DNA from: Sacculina carcini
Lineage: Eukaryota; Arthropoda; Thecostraca; Sacculinidae
DNA: 64,000 nt
NCBI GenBank assembly: GCA_916048095.2
Contig: OU696575.1
Location: 5,737,501 to 5,801,500, forward strand
Reading direction: 5' to 3'
Made by a program: the position numbers and the translations under genes. Every line of letters starts with the position of its first letter. The stretch's first letter is position 1. The notes under the pieces were generated by a model. It made no database searches and had not been told where the DNA came from. It saw nothing but the letters and a program-made list of their open reading frames with translations. This document shows, piece after piece, positions 1 through 10,999 of the stretch.

Positions 1-2464
1 AACGCGCGTTTTACGGCCGTGAAAGCAGCGTCGTGTTGTGACGACCACTGCCACTCGACGCCTTTGCGGAGCAGCTGGCGCAGGGGCTCAGCAGCGGAGG
101 CGATGGAGTCCGAGAAGTCACCGAACTGGTTCGCCAAACCGAGAAAGGACCGCAGGGATGTAAGGTCCGTCGGCGCGGGAAATTCTGCGAGGGCTCGAAT
201 TTTCTTGTGGTCGACGGTGAATCCAGAGGCGTTGATGTGGAATCCACAGAAATTGGCGGAAGTGGCGGCGAACATAAATTTTTGCAGGTTCAACGTAACG
301 CCGGCGTCGTCGAAGCGTTGTAGCAGCTGCCAGACTCGCTGCAGATGCTCGTCGTAGCTGGCGGTATACACCAGCACGTCGTCCACGATCTTGCAGGAGT
401 CGGGTAGGCCAGACAAGGCGACGTCGCCGCGTCGGTTGAACTCGTCGCCGCTGGAGACCAGGCCCATAGGCGCGCGACAGAACCTGAATCGGCCCCACGG
501 GGTGATGAAGGTGGTGAGGTCTCGGTGCTCGCGCCGCAAGGGCACCTGAAAGTACCCTTGCAATGCGTCCACCTGGGTGAACCACCGATTGCCGAGGCCC
601 ATACTGCTGACAGCCTCCACAGGCGAGCGAACCGGATGCGTAGGCCGGCGAACGAAGCGGTTGAGGCGTGTGAAGTCCACCGTGAGTCGGCAGCCGTTTG
701 GCGTGCCATCTGCCTTGCGCTTGCCGACAACGACGATCGGTGAGCACCAGTCTGTCGGGTGGGAGACCGGCTCGATGACGCCCTGCTGCTGAAGCAGCTC
801 CAGCTGCTGTTGTGCCTGGGCGCGATGACAGAACGGCACGGAGCGGGGAGCCGTCACGTTGTACGGCACCGCTTCATCGCGCAGATCGATCCGCATTGCC
901 CCGCCTTTCATCTCCCGGAGAGGACCGTCCGTGGAGAACACACGAGGGAAGGCCGCTATAAGCTGCTCGCTATGCGAACGACGATCCGCCGCTGTTGGCT
1001 GAGCTGTGTTGGTCCAGCGCGGGCATTGCTGAGGTGTGGCTGCCGGTCCAGCGGTCACCTGCTGCAGGTGCTGTTCGCGGGACATCTGCCGAGGGAATGC
1101 GCGGTGCAGTAGACGCAGCTCCACTGCGTCTCGCCAGCAGAGCAGAGCACAGCGCACTGACGGCACCACGTACAGAGTGGAGCGGCAGGAGGCATCACCG
1201 AGTCGCAAGACTGCCTCGCACGTGCCCAGACACCGCAGCAACTGACCGTTGGCGACCCGCAAGCGTGACCGCGGTGGGCGCAAACTATTGTTGGCCACTC
1301 CAAGTTGCTGCGCAATCCCAGCGTCAATTACCGACACATCGGCGCCGGAATCGCATCGCCACTTAACCTCGCGCGGCGCGCGGCCCTCTGCAGAAACGGT
1401 GATGCTAATAGCGGTTACGCGCGTGTGTTTAAAGTCATCAAAAACATCGCCGATATACGAGCACAAAGCAGGTGTATTGACATTCACAACATCGTCAACA
1501 TCATCATCAGTGTCATCGGCGACGTCTCTGACAAAATTGTCCCGACGACGGCCAGCACGGGACTGTGATGAGCGGCAGACGCGCGCGTAGTGCCCGCGCT
1601 TTCCGCACCGACGACACAAGCTCTCCGCGGCGCGGCACGGGGCCGACTGGTGATGCTGCCCACACCGCACACAAGGGGCGGAGCCATCGTCGCGATCTGA
1701 CTGCCGGCTCAGTTGACTGCGCATGCGCGGCTGCTGACGGCGTACAGCCGCGACCTCTGTGCGGGGAACCGGGGAACCAGTCACATCGGCCGAGGCGCTT
1801 CGCATAGCTGCAGCGTTGAAGCGGGCTGACTCAGCCGATTGGCACATTTTGAGTGCCTTGTCCAACGACAGGTCCCTGTGCGCGACTTGCAGGAGCTGGT
1901 GCAGAGCGGCAGAGTCGGACGTCCCCATAACAAGCTGGTCACGCAAACGCTCGTCGCGGCAGGCAGCGCAAAAATCGCAGCTGGCAGCAATTTCTCGCAG
2001 CGAGCGCAAGAATTCGCCCACATTTTCGCCGTCCTGCTGTCGACGGGCGAAAAAGCGCCGGCGTTCCACCAGCACATTCTGCTGCGACTGCTGATGCTCC
2101 TCCAATAGGCGGATGCAGGCGGGCAAATCAGCCGTCGCCGGCAGCATCAGTGAGTGGCGGATGACGCGGCACCACTCGTCGTCCAGCAGTGTCGTGAGCA
2201 GCGCTTGCTGCTGCGCAGGGCTCAGGCTATCACTGCCTGACAGTGTGGTGTGTGCCAGCACGCGCTCCTTCCAGGAGGTAAAGTCGGCTGCCGATGCTGC
2301 GTAGGCCAGACGGGCTGGTGGCTGACAATGAGCCATGGTGTGTGGGGCGACTGCGGACGAGCTGGCGGGGGCTGCCATTGCAAGCTGCTGGCGAGCGAGC
2401 TGAGTCACCAACTCTGTGAGCTGGTCCAGCTTCTGCTGTTGTTCGTCTCGCAGCGGCTGCGCCA
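1..2464 (-). mobile_element. Second, tandem copy of a Ty3/gypsy element (partial, cut by window edge)
   Basis: This is the gag, protease and first half of the reverse transcriptase of a Ty3/gypsy element on the minus strand. It runs off the left edge of the window. It matches 4606-7069 with no difference that I could find, at a constant offset of 4605 bases; all frames give the same translations. Together with the LTR at 2465-2661 it follows the whole element at 2465-7266 head to tail, so the two copies share one LTR. Such tandems arise by recombination between LTRs, or can be an assembly artefact. The visible part shows no break. Confidence 0.9.
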
Positions 2465-2661
2465 TGTGCGATATATTATAGCAACGGATCTATCTCACCG
2501 AGCACTCAACACAACAATAACAATAACAATACAACAACAATAGGATGATACAACGCCACGACACACACACCACCACTGCTGTACACACACTGGCTGACGG
2601 CCGTTAGCGTCACCCACGCCTAATACCCTCGCGCCCTCTGGCGGTGTAGGCACACACTACA
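2465..2661 (-). repeat. LTR shared between the two tandem gypsy copies
   Basis: This 197-base repeat is identical to 7070-7266. Read on the minus strand it starts TGTAGTGTG and ends GCACA. A purine-rich tract (GAAGGGGAGA) lies directly before its start at 2662-2671, as expected for the polypurine tract of the whole element to the right. A TGG-starting primer-binding-type sequence follows its end. It is therefore both the 3' LTR of the whole element and the 5' LTR of the partial copy. Confidence 0.85.
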
Positions 2662-2669
2662 TCTCCCCT

Positions 2670-5600
2670 TCAAGTGGTGGAGGGGGCGCTGTCGGCTCTG
2701 CAGACGTAATCGCTCAGATGCGACGGTGGTCTGCGTGTTCGGGCGCTCCGGCGGAATTGCGGGGTTCGTGAGGCTTCCGATGTACCGCCCACATTCTCCC
2801 CCGGCGGCGGCGGCGGTGATGCGGGTCTGCTTCTGGTCTCCTGCGACGTTAGCGGCGCCGTGCCAACAGATGGCGGCGGCTGCACTTCGAGCGGCGGCTG
2901 TACCACGGGCGAGGGTGTGTTGGCTGCTGGTCGCAGGTGTCTACGGTTGCGCCAGTAGAGACCGCCGTGAGGCAGGCGCACAGCGTACTGGCGGCGACGG
3001 CCAGTCATGGCGACCACGCCAGTCCGGTCCCAGCGACCGGATGTCGGGTCCTGGAGAGCCACCGTAGTGCCGGGCCGCAACGGCGGCAACACCTTAGCCG
3101 ACCGGTTGTATTGGGCGACCTGCTTGTTGTGTAAGCTCGCCGCTCGCCGGTCGCACTCAGCGGTGGGCGGCTGCCACTCCGGCAGAAACGAGCGTGGATG
3201 CGCGGGAACGGCGGACGACACGGGGCGGCCGTACAAAAGCTGCGCGGGGGAGCGACCATCGGCACCCGGCGCGTTGCACAGCTCCAACAGACCGGCGACA
3301 AAGGCGTCTGTGTCGATGTTCCCGTCGTGCGCCGCCTTCTGAATGAGCCGCTTCACCCGTTTCACGGCGGACTCAGCGTGCCCATTAGAAGACGGGAAGT
3401 GCGGACTGGAGACACGATGGCGTATGTGCCAAAGTCGCAGAAATTCGGCCGTGTGGCGCGCCGTGAACTGTGGGCCGCCGTCTGACGACAGTACGGTCGG
3501 AACCCCCGTCATGGCGAACACATGTCGGAGCATCTTCACCAGCTGGTGAGCCGAGGTGTCACGGCCACAGTCGAACACCAGTGGCCAGTTGGAGAACCGG
3601 TCCGCGCACACGAGGTAGGTCTTCCCTGCGTGTTGGAAAAAATCCGCGGACACCGATTCGAAAGGACGTGTCGGGTGCGGTTCCGTCAGGTATGGCTCTT
3701 TTTGCTGGCTGTCTTTGTACTGCAGACATTTTCGGCACGATGCTACGGCAGTGGCGATTTCGTTGTTCAGGCCCGGCCAGAAGACAGTTTGCCGTGCGCG
3801 TTGCACAGTCCTGGCCTGCCCCTGGTGACCGTCGTGGAGCCGACGGAGGGTGTCCTTCCGCAAACACCTGGGCACAAGCAGGCGGCAGCCGACCAGGATC
3901 AGCCCATGGTCCGCAGTGAGCTGGTCGCGCACGCCCCAGAATGGGTGGAGACTGGCGGGCAGCAGATGTTTGTGCTGAGGGAAACCGCCCAGCACGTACG
4001 CCATCAATTGGCGACACTCATCGTCGGCCAGAGACGCAGCTCGCACCGCTTCCAGGGTGGTGTCAATCGGTGACGTGCGATGACCCAGGTCGTCTGCGTC
4101 TGTGAACGCGTCCAGCGTCTGGACGAAGAATCCAGACGAGCACTCGTCAACGTCAGCGTCAGCATCAGCAGGCTGGGAAGGTGCGCGCGACAGAGCGTCG
4201 GCGATGTTGTGCTTTGCACCCGGTCTCCAGCTAGCGACAAAAGTCAAGTGCAGCAGACGCTGTCGCATACGTTGCAGGCGCGGGTTGGAGATGTCTCCGA
4301 GTGCCTTCTCGTTCAGTATCGGAACGAGAGGCTTGTGATCGGTGACCACACTGAACGTGGGGAGGCCAGCCAGATACTGATGGCATTTCTGACATGCCCA
4401 CACAACTGCCAGCATCTCCAACTCACACACAGCATACCTGCTTTCGGTGTCGGACACAAATCGCGACCCACACTGGATCAGCTGCCAACGGCCTTGATCA
4501 TCCCGCTGGCGAAGAACGAATCCGAGACCTTTCTCACGTGCTGCATCCGTCTCCAGCATTGTGGGCCGCGTTGGGTCGAAGTGACCAAGCACAGGAGGGC
4601 TGGCCAACGCGCGTTTTACGGCCGTGAAAGCAGCGTCGTGTTGTGACGACCACTGCCACTCGACGCCTTTGCGGAGCAGCTGGCGCAGGGGCTCAGCAGC
4701 GGAGGCGATGGAGTCCGAGAAGTCACCGAACTGGTTCGCCAAACCGAGAAAGGACCGCAGGGATGTAAGGTCCGTCGGCGCGGGAAATTCTGCGAGGGCT
4801 CGAATTTTCTTGTGGTCGACGGTGAATCCAGAGGCGTTGATGTGGAATCCACAGAAATTGGCGGAAGTGGCGGCGAACATAAATTTTTGCAGGTTCAACG
4901 TAACGCCGGCGTCGTCGAAGCGTTGTAGCAGCTGCCAGACTCGCTGCAGATGCTCGTCGTAGCTGGCGGTATACACCAGCACGTCGTCCACGATCTTGCA
5001 GGAGTCGGGTAGGCCAGACAAGGCGACGTCGCCGCGTCGGTTGAACTCGTCGCCGCTGGAGACCAGGCCCATAGGCGCGCGACAGAACCTGAATCGGCCC
5101 CACGGGGTGATGAAGGTGGTGAGGTCTCGGTGCTCGCGCCGCAAGGGCACCTGAAAGTACCCTTGCAATGCGTCCACCTGGGTGAACCACCGATTGCCGA
5201 GGCCCATACTGCTGACAGCCTCCACAGGCGAGCGAACCGGATGCGTAGGCCGGCGAACGAAGCGGTTGAGGCGTGTGAAGTCCACCGTGAGTCGGCAGCC
5301 GTTTGGCGTGCCATCTGCCTTGCGCTTGCCGACAACGACGATCGGTGAGCACCAGTCTGTCGGGTGGGAGACCGGCTCGATGACGCCCTGCTGCTGAAGC
5401 AGCTCCAGCTGCTGTTGTGCCTGGGCGCGATGACAGAACGGCACGGAGCGGGGAGCCGTCACGTTGTACGGCACCGCTTCATCGCGCAGATCGATCCGCA
5501 TTGCCCCGCCTTTCATCTCCCGGAGAGGACCGTCCGTGGAGAACACACGAGGGAAGGCCGCTATAAGCTGCTCGCTATGCGAACGACGATCCGCCGCTGT

Positions 5601-7070
5601 TGGCTGAGCTGTGTTGGTCCAGCGCGGGCATTGCTGAGGTGTGGCTGCCGGTCCAGCGGTCACCTGCTGCAGGTGCTGTTCGCGGGACATCTGCCGAGGG
5701 AATGCGCGGTGCAGTAGACGCAGCTCCACTGCGTCTCGCCAGCAGAGCAGAGCACAGCGCACTGACGGCACCACGTACAGAGTGGAGCGGCAGGAGGCAT
5801 CACCGAGTCGCAAGACTGCCTCGCACGTGCCCAGACACCGCAGCAACTGACCGTTGGCGACCCGCAAGCGTGACCGCGGTGGGCGCAAACTATTGTTGGC
5901 CACTCCAAGTTGCTGCGCAATCCCAGCGTCAATTACCGACACATCGGCGCCGGAATCGCATCGCCACTTAACCTCGCGCGGCGCGCGGCCCTCTGCAGAA
6001 ACGGTGATGCTAATAGCGGTTACGCGCGTGTGTTTAAAGTCATCAAAAACATCGCCGATATACGAGCACAAAGCAGGTGTATTGACATTCACAACATCGT
6101 CAACATCATCATCAGTGTCATCGGCGACGTCTCTGACAAAATTGTCCCGACGACGGCCAGCACGGGACTGTGATGAGCGGCAGACGCGCGCGTAGTGCCC
6201 GCGCTTTCCGCACCGACGACACAAGCTCTCCGCGGCGCGGCACGGGGCCGACTGGTGATGCTGCCCACACCGCACACAAGGGGCGGAGCCATCGTCGCGA
6301 TCTGACTGCCGGCTCAGTTGACTGCGCATGCGCGGCTGCTGACGGCGTACAGCCGCGACCTCTGTGCGGGGAACCGGGGAACCAGTCACATCGGCCGAGG
6401 CGCTTCGCATAGCTGCAGCGTTGAAGCGGGCTGACTCAGCCGATTGGCACATTTTGAGTGCCTTGTCCAACGACAGGTCCCTGTGCGCGACTTGCAGGAG
6501 CTGGTGCAGAGCGGCAGAGTCGGACGTCCCCATAACAAGCTGGTCACGCAAACGCTCGTCGCGGCAGGCAGCGCAAAAATCGCAGCTGGCAGCAATTTCT
6601 CGCAGCGAGCGCAAGAATTCGCCCACATTTTCGCCGTCCTGCTGTCGACGGGCGAAAAAGCGCCGGCGTTCCACCAGCACATTCTGCTGCGACTGCTGAT
6701 GCTCCTCCAATAGGCGGATGCAGGCGGGCAAATCAGCCGTCGCCGGCAGCATCAGTGAGTGGCGGATGACGCGGCACCACTCGTCGTCCAGCAGTGTCGT
6801 GAGCAGCGCTTGCTGCTGCGCAGGGCTCAGGCTATCACTGCCTGACAGTGTGGTGTGTGCCAGCACGCGCTCCTTCCAGGAGGTAAAGTCGGCTGCCGAT
6901 GCTGCGTAGGCCAGACGGGCTGGTGGCTGACAATGAGCCATGGTGTGTGGGGCGACTGCGGACGAGCTGGCGGGGGCTGCCATTGCAAGCTGCTGGCGAG
7001 CGAGCTGAGTCACCAACTCTGTGAGCTGGTCCAGCTTCTGCTGTTGTTCGTCTCGCAGCGGCTGCGCCAT
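2670..7070 (-). CDS. Gag-Pol polyprotein of the gypsy element
   Basis: This is a single 1466-residue frame. In order it shows a gag region, two zinc knuckles (CVRCGQHHQSAPC and CRRCGKRGHYARVC, roughly residues 275-310), an aspartic protease (CDSGADVSVID, near 375), reverse transcriptase (FCRAPMGL and the VDDV form of the catalytic box, near 660-700), RNase H (ETDAAREKG, near 830), and an integrase with an HHCC zinc region followed by a D,D,E core (SADFF, SSDGGPQF, NGHAES). Gag and pol are fused in one frame, so no frameshift step is needed. The start codon overlaps the LTR end: its A is the last base of the 5' LTR. The C-terminal tail is proline-rich. Family assignment to Metaviridae is firm; the sub-lineage is not. 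Confidence 0.9.
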   Translation of the reverse strand: MAQPLRDEQQQKLDQLTELVTQLARQQLAMAAPASSSAVAPHTMAHCQPPARLAYAASAADFTSWKERVLAHTTLSGSDSLSPAQQQALLTTLLDDEWCRVIRHSLMLPATADLPACIRLLEEHQQSQQNVLVERRRFFARRQQDGENVGEFLRSLREIAASCDFCAACRDERLRDQLVMGTSDSAALHQLLQVAHRDLSLDKALKMCQSAESARFNAAAMRSASADVTGSPVPRTEVAAVRRQQPRMRSQLSRQSDRDDGSAPCVRCGQHHQSAPCRAAESLCRRCGKRGHYARVCRSSQSRAGRRRDNFVRDVADDTDDDVDDVVNVNTPALCSYIGDVFDDFKHTRVTAISITVSAEGRAPREVKWRCDSGADVSVIDAGIAQQLGVANNSLRPPRSRLRVANGQLLRCLGTCEAVLRLGDASCRSTLYVVPSVRCALLCWRDAVELRLLHRAFPRQMSREQHLQQVTAGPAATPQQCPRWTNTAQPTAADRRSHSEQLIAAFPRVFSTDGPLREMKGGAMRIDLRDEAVPYNVTAPRSVPFCHRAQAQQQLELLQQQGVIEPVSHPTDWCSPIVVVGKRKADGTPNGCRLTVDFTRLNRFVRRPTHPVRSPVEAVSSMGLGNRWFTQVDALQGYFQVPLRREHRDLTTFITPWGRFRFCRAPMGLVSSGDEFNRRGDVALSGLPDSCKIVDDVLVYTASYDEHLQRVWQLLQRFDDAGVTLNLQKFMFAATSANFCGFHINASGFTVDHKKIRALAEFPAPTDLTSLRSFLGLANQFGDFSDSIASAAEPLRQLLRKGVEWQWSSQHDAAFTAVKRALASPPVLGHFDPTRPTMLETDAAREKGLGFVLRQRDDQGRWQLIQCGSRFVSDTESRYAVCELEMLAVVWACQKCHQYLAGLPTFSVVTDHKPLVPILNEKALGDISNPRLQRMRQRLLHLTFVASWRPGAKHNIADALSRAPSQPADADADVDECSSGFFVQTLDAFTDADDLGHRTSPIDTTLEAVRAASLADDECRQLMAYVLGGFPQHKHLLPASLHPFWGVRDQLTADHGLILVGCRLLVPRCLRKDTLRRLHDGHQGQARTVQRARQTVFWPGLNNEIATAVASCRKCLQYKDSQQKEPYLTEPHPTRPFESVSADFFQHAGKTYLVCADRFSNWPLVFDCGRDTSAHQLVKMLRHVFAMTGVPTVLSSDGGPQFTARHTAEFLRLWHIRHRVSSPHFPSSNGHAESAVKRVKRLIQKAAHDGNIDTDAFVAGLLELCNAPGADGRSPAQLLYGRPVSSAVPAHPRSFLPEWQPPTAECDRRAASLHNKQVAQYNRSAKVLPPLRPGTTVALQDPTSGRWDRTGVVAMTGRRRQYAVRLPHGGLYWRNRRHLRPAANTPSPVVQPPLEVQPPPSVGTAPLTSQETRSRPASPPPPPGENVGGTSEASRTPQFRRSARTRRPPSHLSDYVCRADSAPSTT

Positions 7071-7266
7071 GTGCGATATATTATAGCAACGGATCTATCT
7101 CACCGAGCACTCAACACAACAATAACAATAACAATACAACAACAATAGGATGATACAACGCCACGACACACACACCACCACTGCTGTACACACACTGGCT
7201 GACGGCCGTTAGCGTCACCCACGCCTAATACCCTCGCGCCCTCTGGCGGTGTAGGCACACACTACA
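7070..7266 (-). repeat. 5' LTR of the whole gypsy element
   Basis: This is the 197-base LTR, identical to 2465-2661. Read on the minus strand it carries a TATAATATAT-like stretch near its 3' end and ends in CA. A TGGCGCAG sequence that could serve as primer binding site follows at once. Flanking DNA beyond 7266 is unrelated and AT-rich. Confidence 0.85.
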
Positions 7267-7616
7267 CACGGTTGCAAGCAAATACATAAAGGGTCGCCAA
7301 TAGACGGAATATGAGCGCAAATATTAGGGAAAAGTGAAAACATGGCATGTTAGACGCCATTTTTAGGACAGGTGAAGAACAGCAAGAACAGCAGATACTT
7401 TTTAATGAATGATAGACACCGCGCTTTCAGCGACCGAAGGCGAGAAGCATCGCAGAACGAGGCTGTTGTCAGCAATGACCCGGAATACGGAGATGGGAAC
7501 ATCCCACAGTGCCTGCACCACAGACTCTGGAGCCACTGGGGTGTGCTAGAATCTGAAGAAATGCTGGATAATGGTCACTGAAGAGAGCCACTGTGGCTGC
7601 TCGAATTGGTCGATAT
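7267..7616. other. Non-coding flank, nothing recognised
   Basis: A 69-residue open frame exists at 7372-7581 on the plus strand, but it matches no family I know. No RNA gene or transposon end is evident. Simple unique-looking DNA. Confidence 0.4.
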
Positions 7617-8230
7617 AGTACAACATTGCCCAATTAGCATATTAGCCACAAACGCCCGCATAATAGCACACGCTTCAATAGGGCAATGTGTTCACCTCGG
7701 CCAGCATGGTGTCTGAGCCGCGCCAAGTGCGGTGAGTGCCACTGCGGCGTGTGGACATTACGTTAAGTATTCACCATCGCGTAATTCCAGTGGTTCTCAA
7801 CACAATGCAGCAGTTTCTGTACAACAGGTAGCTAGTACCTAACGTGATGTGCGTGGCTATTGGCTAGGCTCAGTAATCTAATACATAACCTAGTAACCGT
7901 GGCTAATACTAGGCTATACATAACCTAGTAACCAAGTAACCGTGGCTAAGGCTAGGCTCAGTAATCAGTAACATAACCTAGCGTAACCAACAGTCACGAT
8001 CAGCGGTGCTAGCTACCTGTTGTATAGAAGCTCGTGCATTGTGTTGAAAACCACTGGAATTACGCCAGGGTGAAAAACGAACATATTGTCAACGCGCCAC
8101 AGTTGCACTCACCGCATTTGGTACGGCTTTGAAACTGCGCTGACCGAGGTGAACATATTGCCCTATTGCAGAGTATGGGAGTATGCGGGCATTGGTGGCC
8201 AATATGTTCATAGGGCAATAATGTAGTGCT
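7617..8230. repeat. Foldback element with about 225-base inverted arms
   Basis: The left arm (about 7617-7840) and right arm (about 8006-8230) are imperfect reverse complements along their whole length. Landmarks that pair are CAATAGGGCAATGTGTTCACC on the left with its complement at 8150-8170, GCGGTGAGTGC, GTAATTCCAGTGG at 7781-7793, and GGTAGCTAG at the inner end. The middle (7841-8005) is rich in short AACCTAG/CTAGG blocks. A single right arm occurs again at 51841-52060. It codes for nothing and looks like a non-autonomous, foldback-type DNA element. Confidence 0.75.
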
Positions 8231-8513
8231 CCCGATTTGAACACAACCGGATATGAACGTCGCGGTGACACGGGGCAGATGAGGTCGCGGCCGGCGACAT
8301 GGACGCTAGGGGAGGCGGTCCTTTTTGTCCAAAGGTCGAAAGTGCCAAATTTTCAGGCGCTCTCACACCCTTTCTACGCGCGCCACAGTGGACGCGCTTG
8401 AGTGGCGTAGCTGATGCGTGTGTGATGAGTCATGGTCGTTTTTTCAAATTCAGTGGTTTTCAAACTACATGTATGTGGTCGAATGTTAAACGGCTCAGAC
8501 ATGCTGTTTTTGA

Positions 8514-9115
8514 CTAATTCCAGTGGTTCTTTAACATCCACTAGTTTATTCTATTCATTCTGTTCTATTATTTAATTCAATTTTGTGCAATGAGCGCAGG
8601 AAGCTTAAGAATCCTAAGCTCCTGGCTAGAAATTGTGGTCTACCCTAATGTCTCTTTATAAGCTCACGGAATTTCATATAATCTCGCCGTGCTCCGTGTA
8701 TGCGTTACGCAGATCGTGACAGAACTGGCCAACGACACACGTCTAGCTATTCAACTTTTAAATTGGTGCATTATTCTTTGAATTTAGCATACGTAATAAT
8801 GTCAAAAACGTACATAGGTTATTATACTTCACACTCATGCATCAATTGCATCAACATGCATCAACATGCATCAGTTTATATTAACTTTCAACTATAACTC
8901 CTAAATCTAACTCTTAACTGCATTCACAAGTTTAGACAACTCGATCACAATTCGCTTTCCTAAACTCACCATTAGAATTATCCAAAAGCCGCATCGCTTG
9001 ACAACAATTTCTAGCTGTGAGTTTAGGAATCCTAAACTCTGCATTCATTGCACAAAATCTGAAACCAAGTAAGAATTAGATAAACCAGTGGATGTTAAAG
9101 AGCCACTGGAATTAG
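8514..9115. mobile_element. Inverted-repeat (MITE-like) element
   Basis: The ends 8514-8640 and about 8985-9115 are reverse complements with few differences: the outer 37 bases match well, there is a looser stretch, and the inner TTTTGTGCAATGA and CTAGAAATTG blocks match again. The outer end ATTCCAGTGGTTCT, preceded by TA, is shared with the inner end of the neighbouring foldback element at 7783. The flanking TA on both sides would fit a Tc1/mariner-type target duplication, but the superfamily is not proven. There is no coding capacity. Confidence 0.65.
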
Positions 9116-10710
9116 CGAGGAGCTCTCACAGAATCAACAAGCGCCATTCATAACCACGGTACCAAAGAACCAACACAATCGGAAAAATACGGCGACACAC
9201 AGACCAATATTTATGCAATACAAACAAATTTATGATACCAAATTATCTGCTACATAGTTACATTATAACGTAGAGTGATTGTAAATTTCACCGATTGTGC
9301 AGAATATATTTATGACAATATTTGAAACGTTTAAACTCGATCTTTCGTTCAATTCACCTCATCTAATGACTATAAAATGACGAACATTACGTAATACGTT
9401 ATGTTATTGTACAAGTTCAATATGGAATAACAACGAATGAAATTATCAGTTTAGTTAGTTTATGTGCAATTTGCTCAACAAATGCCAACATACAAACGCT
9501 TCCGGTTTTTAGTTGAAAATGCCTGAAGTACTTCTGAAATACTTCTGAAGCGATAATCGATCACACCGAGGTGATTCAGAACTGGCCATCGAACATACCC
9601 TTACACTCACGCACACACACACACACATACACATACACACACATATACATACATATACACTCACAAGCACACACACACACACACATACGCAAACGGACGT
9701 ATCGACGTAGATATATCGAACCACACACGGTTTTGCAAGTTCAAGAAAGAAATTAGCACAAAATTTATAATAATTATGATGATACCATAACCATTTCATG
9801 TACCGTTATCACCATAAAGGTAAATACAAAAAAACTCTGTCTTGAATTTGAATTTCAGCGAGACAATTAAGTGGTTGAAACTTGGCCACAGCCAGGGGCA
9901 TTGATCAACGCCAGAGCAGAGAGAACAAAAGCTAAAATCAATTTATCGTCGGACGACCATTTCAGCGGTGTCAAAAATGATGACGCTCGTGGTTTTTGTT
10001 GGCGACAGCGACGCTCGTCCACGATGTTTTAATGGCGCAATGAATTACACGAGACACGACATCCGCAGCCAAGCTTAACAATAGAGAGTGAGCGTGTTGT
10101 GTTGTATATGTGTGGGTGTGGAGTGGTGAATAAGGCGGGACGTTTAACAGCATCGCTTACAATGTCGTGTGTTTACGCCGCTCTGACACATCAACATCAG
10201 TTCACACAGTGTAACATGGCTACATTTGTACTGCATATAATTACACAAGTATATAAATGTGCCGCATCGAATGTTTATCCTAAACATTTCCAATGATATG
10301 TGTACGTACATAAATGCGATTTCTTTCACTCAACCTATTCTCACTGTGATTGAGAAAACGAAAATATTTATATAAGAAATTTGGAAAAAACAATGTGGAG
10401 ACAACGTCGTATCGTCGTATCGTAATGCATTAAAATCGGCCAATTGTAAGTCAGGCAAACAAAGTATACCACAATTCATTTTCGAAATACTTGTGAGCAC
10501 ATGCATAGATGCATTGCATAGCAAAGCATAGCAGATGGCATTGTGAATAACACAAGTCGGTTGCATTCTCGCAGAAAATGAAAAATATAATAAAATTAAT
10601 ATAAATATAAATAATCAAACAAAAATATGGGATATAATTTAATGATAAATTAAATGTTAAACACAGTGTTAACGCTGTTCAATTATTTTCAATGCGTTAA
10701 CGTTTCAAAG
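9116..10710. other. AT-rich intergenic DNA, no gene seen
   Basis: About 1.6 kb of AT-rich sequence with only short open frames, several of which are readings of CA repeats. I see no conserved protein, RNA gene or transposon end. It finishes at the 4-base target copy (GTGC, 10711-10714) of the next LTR element. Confidence 0.5.
9611..9692. repeat. Interrupted (CA)n microsatellite
   Basis: CA dinucleotides interrupted by TACATA blocks. The long cysteine/valine reading on the minus strand is a by-product of this repeat. Confidence 0.9.
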
Positions 10711-10714
10711 GTGC

Positions 10715-10969
10715 TGTAGGGACGCCTACAAAAGTAAAATAATGGCAAACGGCCTCAGCGATCAAAACCCGTGCGTACGGTAAGACTCGTGTGTGTATTG
10801 CTTGCGCCACCGATGCATAATAAACAATTTAACATGTAGCAGATCGAGCACATACATATTTATATATAACATGATAATGCGATATAATGTGATGATCAAA
10901 TGAATACATAATAATAGCAATGACAATAAAATAAACATAAAATGCACTGAGTGTGGCGCATCGGCTACA
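10715..10969 (-). repeat. 3' LTR of the outer CsRn1-type element
   Basis: A 255-base repeat, TGTAGCCGATG...CCCTACA on the minus strand. It matches 21109-21363 with one difference in an AT-rich stretch. The target copy GTGC lies at 10711-10714. Confidence 0.92.
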
Positions 10970-10999
10970 GCTCTCCCCCAGGTACTTCACAGTACTGAT

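Larger units (their letters stand above)
2465..7266 (-). mobile_element. Ty3/gypsy LTR retrotransposon, looks whole
   Basis: This LTR element is about 4.8 kb with 197-base LTRs at 7070-7266 (5') and 2465-2661 (3'), one long gag-pol frame and a polypurine tract at the 3' LTR. The LTRs are identical by eye, so insertion was recent. The integrase and reverse transcriptase style resembles the invertebrate group often labelled K02A2.6-like or Mag-like; that lineage is an inference. No break was seen. Its base composition (very GC-rich) contrasts sharply with the AT-rich DNA to its right. The target duplication cannot be checked because the outer end of the tandem is outside the window. Confidence 0.88.

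Noticed and set aside
118-747. 209- and 146-residue minus-strand frames and many plus-strand frames within 1-7070.
   Set aside because: They are shadows of the single gag-pol frame in GC-rich DNA, repeated identically in both tandem copies.
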